A stretch of DNA of 17,366 bases from an uncultured Eubacteriales bacterium (GTDB lineage: Bacteria; Bacillota; Clostridia; Lachnospirales; Anaerotignaceae), in assembly GCA_900546215.1 (NCBI GenBank), contig URCD01000049.1, forward strand, positions 1 to 17,366, in the 5' to 3' direction. Positions 15,012 through 17,366 of this stretch are shown here, piece after piece; positions within the stretch are counted from its first letter, which is position 1; every line of letters starts with the position of its first letter. Below the pieces are notes generated by a model, which saw only the letters and a list, made by a program, of their open reading frames with translations, was not told the origin of the DNA and ran no database searches. A program made the position numbers and the translations under genes.

Positions 15012-15989
15012 ATGTCAAAACATAAGATTTACCCTTTCGCTGTTGCGGCGGTTCGTTCAATGGAAAACAATCTTATACCAAAGGATAGGCTGATGCAGAT
15101 GGCTGACGCAGCTACGGCTGAGGACGCTTTGAGAATATTGACGGACAGCGGATACGGAGAACTCGCTCCAGGCGAAATTCATAATTTTGAAGAGCTTTTG
15201 TCCGCACATTTAACTGAAGTTTACAAATCTCTTGCGGGGCTTACTCCAGAGGAAAAGCTTATAGATGTTTTTCTTTATAAAAATGATTACCATAATATAA
15301 AAGTACTTATAAAGCAGGAGCTGTCAGGCGTAAACGGCGATGCGTATCTCATTAACGGAGGTACGATACCTCTTGAGAGGCTGAAAGAAGCGTTTTCTGA
15401 AAGAAAGTTTACAGACTTTCAGGAGATAGACCCAAAGGCCGTTAACGAGGCAATGGAAGCCTATGCTAAGACTAGAGACGGCAGATATATAGACCTTATA
15501 CTTGATAAGGCATGCTTTAACAGTATGTCTCAGGCTGCTGAAAAAACTAAAAACGATTATATTATCGGATACGTTATCAGGCTTGCCGACGTGACAAATA
15601 TTAAAACATTTGTAAGAGTGAAGAGGCTTGGCAAAAGCTTTAAACTATTTGAAGAAGCATATGTTCCGGGCGGAAGCATAGATGTTGAGGCATTTCGCAG
15701 AGCGGACGAAAGCGACAGTCCTGCGGGTGTATTAAGTGGTACAGGATATGGTCAGGTTTGCGAGAATTGTATGACATCAAGCTTTACAAAGTTTGAGAAG
15801 GACTGTGACGATTATTTAATGTCGTATGTTAAGGACGCAAAATATAAATCTCTTACGCCTGAACCTATTGTTGGATATATTCTTGCTAAGGAAACAGAGG
15901 TAAAGTGCGTAAGGATAATTATGAGCTGTAAGCTTAATGACATCGATGCAGACACAATAAAGGAGAGGGTGAGGGAAGCGTATGTCTAA
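15012..15989 (+). CDS. ntpC: V-type ATPase subunit C (rotor adaptor, d homologue)
   Basis: Subunit C is a funnel-shaped all-helical protein that sits on the K ring and connects it to the central shaft. The 325-residue length is usual. The N-terminus reads KIYPFAVAAVRSMENNLIP, and family-typical stretches are FLYKNDYHNIKVLIK, DVTNIKTFVRVKRLGK and, near the end, EPIVGYILAKETEVKCVRIIMSCK. The ATG at 15012 follows GGGAGGGG (14999-15006) by 5 nt; an upstream in-frame ATG at 14949 lies inside ntpE and is rejected. The 3' end overlaps ntpG by 8 bases. Confidence 0.95.
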   Translation: MSKHKIYPFAVAAVRSMENNLIPKDRLMQMADAATAEDALRILTDSGYGELAPGEIHNFEELLSAHLTEVYKSLAGLTPEEKLIDVFLYKNDYHNIKVLIKQELSGVNGDAYLINGGTIPLERLKEAFSERKFTDFQEIDPKAVNEAMEAYAKTRDGRYIDLILDKACFNSMSQAAEKTKNDYIIGYVIRLADVTNIKTFVRVKRLGKSFKLFEEAYVPGGSIDVEAFRRADESDSPAGVLSGTGYGQVCENCMTSSFTKFEKDCDDYLMSYVKDAKYKSLTPEPIVGYILAKETEVKCVRIIMSCKLNDIDADTIKERVREAYV

Positions 15990-16299
15990 AGTAGGAATTA
16001 TAGGCGATAAAGACAGCATAATGGGTTTCCTTGCTCTCGGTATAGACACATTCCCTGCCTATGAGGCTGATGAGATTAAAAAAACAATCCACAGGCTCGT
16101 TGAAGAGGATTATGCTATCATATATATAACCGAACAGGCAAGTCTTCTTGCAAAGGACTTTATAGCGAGATATAAAGATAATCCGCTTCCGGCTATTATC
16201 GTTATTCCCGGTGTAGGCGGCAGCATGGGGCTTGGCATGAATGAAATCAGAGAATCCAGTAAACGTGCGGTTGGCGTGGATATTCTGTTTAATGACTGA
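15982..16299 (+). CDS. ntpG: V-type ATPase subunit F (NtpG, central shaft)
   Basis: This small central-shaft subunit is called NtpG in Enterococcus and subunit F elsewhere. Its 105 residues show the family pattern: N-terminal KVGIIGDKDSIMGFLALGID, then a Rossmann-like alternation with IIYITEQ, PAIIVIPG and a glycine-rich GVGGSMGLG. It overlaps ntpC by 8 bases; its ribosome binding site (GAGGG, 15971-15975) lies inside ntpC, 6 nt before the ATG. It is followed by ntpA after 20 bases. Confidence 0.95.
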   Translation: MSKVGIIGDKDSIMGFLALGIDTFPAYEADEIKKTIHRLVEEDYAIIYITEQASLLAKDFIARYKDNPLPAIIVIPGVGGSMGLGMNEIRESSKRAVGVDILFND

Positions 16300-16319
16300 G
16301 AGTGAGGTTGAAGATAAAA

Positions 16320-17366
16320 ATGAAGACAGGTACAGTTGTAAAAGTCTCAGGCCCCCTTGTTATTGCAGAGGGAATGAGAAATGCAAATATGTTTGACGTT
16401 GTACGTGTTTCCAATAAGCATCTGATAGGCGAAATTATTGAGATGCACGGAGACAGAGCGTCAATTCAGGTATATGAGGAAACAAGCGGATTGGGTCCCG
16501 GCGAAACTGTAGTATCTACAGGAATGCCGATGAGTGTTGAGCTTGGACCGGGTCTTATTTCCACTATTTATGATGGTATCCAGCGTCCGCTGGAGAGCCT
16601 TTACAGAGTAAGCGGAAATAACATTCAAAGAGGCGTAGAGGTTCCTTCGCTTGACAGAGAAAAGAAATGGGACTTTGTTCCCCAGAAGACTGTCGGCGAT
16701 AAGGTTGTTGCCGGAGATATATTCGGCGTTGTACAGGAGACTCCTGTTGTTGAATGCCGTATTATGGTTCCATGGGGACTTAACGGAACAATAAAGGAGA
16801 TTAAAGAGGGAAGCTTTACGATTGAAGAAACAGTTGCAGTTATTACTGATGAAAACGGTAATGACGTTCCTGTAACAATGATGCAGAGATGGCCCGTTCG
16901 AAAAGAAAGACCATATAAAGAAAAAAGAACGCCGGATACACTCCTTGTAACGGGACAGCGTGTAATTGACACATTTTTCCCCATAACAAAAGGTGGTGTC
17001 GCCGCAATTCCTGGTCCGTTCGGAAGCGGAAAAACAGTTACTCAGCATCAGCTTGCTAAATGGTCAGACGCAGATATAGTAGTTTATATAGGCTGCGGCG
17101 AGCGTGGCAATGAGATGACAGACGTTCTTAATGAGTTCCCTGAACTTAAGGACCCAAGAACCGGCGAGTCACTTATGCAGAGAACAGTCCTTATAGCCAA
17201 CACATCAGATATGCCAGTTGCTGCACGAGAGGCATCCATTTATACTGGTATAACAATAGCGGAGTATTTCAGAGATATGGGATACAGCGTAGCGCTTATG
17301 GCAGATTCAACATCCCGCTGGGCAGAAGCTCTTCGTGAAATGAGCGGACGTCTTGAGGAAATGCCG
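16320..17366 (+). CDS. ntpA: V-type ATPase catalytic subunit A, 3'-truncated by window edge
   Basis: Subunit A hydrolyses ATP in the soluble head of the rotary pump. The window contains the first 349 codons with no stop; roughly 240 more are expected beyond the edge. The N-terminal beta-barrel starts MKTGTVVKVSGPLVIAEGM and the family-specific non-homologous region lies near residues 110-190. The P-loop GPFGSGKT is at 232-239 (K238), and the catalytic glutamate and following arginine are E261-R262 in CGERGNE. SVALMADSTSRWAEALRE is also present. The numbering of K238 and E261 coincides with that of E. hirae NtpA. The start has GTGAGG at 16302-16307, 12 nt upstream, a somewhat long spacing. ntpB and ntpD are expected next. 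Confidence 0.97.
   Translation, partial: MKTGTVVKVSGPLVIAEGMRNANMFDVVRVSNKHLIGEIIEMHGDRASIQVYEETSGLGPGETVVSTGMPMSVELGPGLISTIYDGIQRPLESLYRVSGNNIQRGVEVPSLDREKKWDFVPQKTVGDKVVAGDIFGVVQETPVVECRIMVPWGLNGTIKEIKEGSFTIEETVAVITDENGNDVPVTMMQRWPVRKERPYKEKRTPDTLLVTGQRVIDTFFPITKGGVAAIPGPFGSGKTVTQHQLAKWSDADIVVYIGCGERGNEMTDVLNEFPELKDPRTGESLMQRTVLIANTSDMPVAAREASIYTGITIAEYFRDMGYSVALMADSTSRWAEALREMSGRLEEMP

Noticed and set aside
16461..17048. Long minus-strand open frame (195 codons)
   Set aside because: It lies antisense inside the well-conserved ntpA coding sequence, has no ribosome binding site, and its composition is that of a shadow frame.

Overview
The window reads as chromosome of a low-GC, anaerobe-like member of the Bacillota, most likely class Clostridia. 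The basis is AT-rich intergenic DNA, strong AGGAGG-type ribosome binding sites, consensus sigma-A-like promoters, AddB-type rather than RecBCD recombination genes, and a bacterial V-type ATPase operon in the order F-I-K-E-C-G-A known from the Enterococcus hirae ntp operon. A genus cannot be assigned from the sequence alone. No tRNA, rRNA, CRISPR array, insertion sequence or phage gene was seen.

Layout. (1) 1-1198: the 3' part of a membrane sensor histidine kinase whose start lies before the window, closed by a strong terminator. (2) 1491-4949: a complete pyruvate carboxylase as a single-gene unit with its own terminator. (3) 5063-6727: ruvA-ruvB, the Holliday-junction branch-migration motor, behind a clear promoter at 5000-5028. 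(4) 6769-7179, minus strand: a small membrane-anchored protein resembling a diverged FMN_bind domain, convergent with ruvB and sharing its terminator hairpin. (5) 7260-10613: addB, helicase/nuclease subunit of the AddAB recombination nuclease, without addA beside it. (6) 10919-11098: a 59-residue, two-helix membrane protein with its own ribosome binding site, probable promoter and strong terminator. (7) 11151-11618: an AT-rich stretch of about 470 bases without a gene, ending in a perfect consensus promoter and a leader of about 150 nt. (8) 11619-17366: the V-type ATPase operon (peripheral stalk F, membrane subunit I, rotor ring K, stalk E, central subunits C and G, catalytic A); it runs off the window inside the A subunit.

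How the genes work together. RuvAB and AddB are both recombinational repair proteins, AddB acting at double-strand ends and RuvAB on the resulting junctions. The V-ATPase subunits form one ion-pumping rotary machine. The K subunit keeps every side chain that binds sodium in the E. hirae ring, so sodium coupling is predicted. Pyruvate carboxylase supplies oxaloacetate. The histidine kinase, the FMN_bind-like protein and the 59-residue protein have no functional tie to their neighbours that the sequence reveals.

Most of the window is ordinary core genome. The items worth a second look are the FMN_bind-like protein with a degenerate flavin-attachment motif, the isolated small membrane protein, the structured leader of the V-ATPase operon, the hairpin covering the ntpE ribosome binding site, and the apparently orphan addB.
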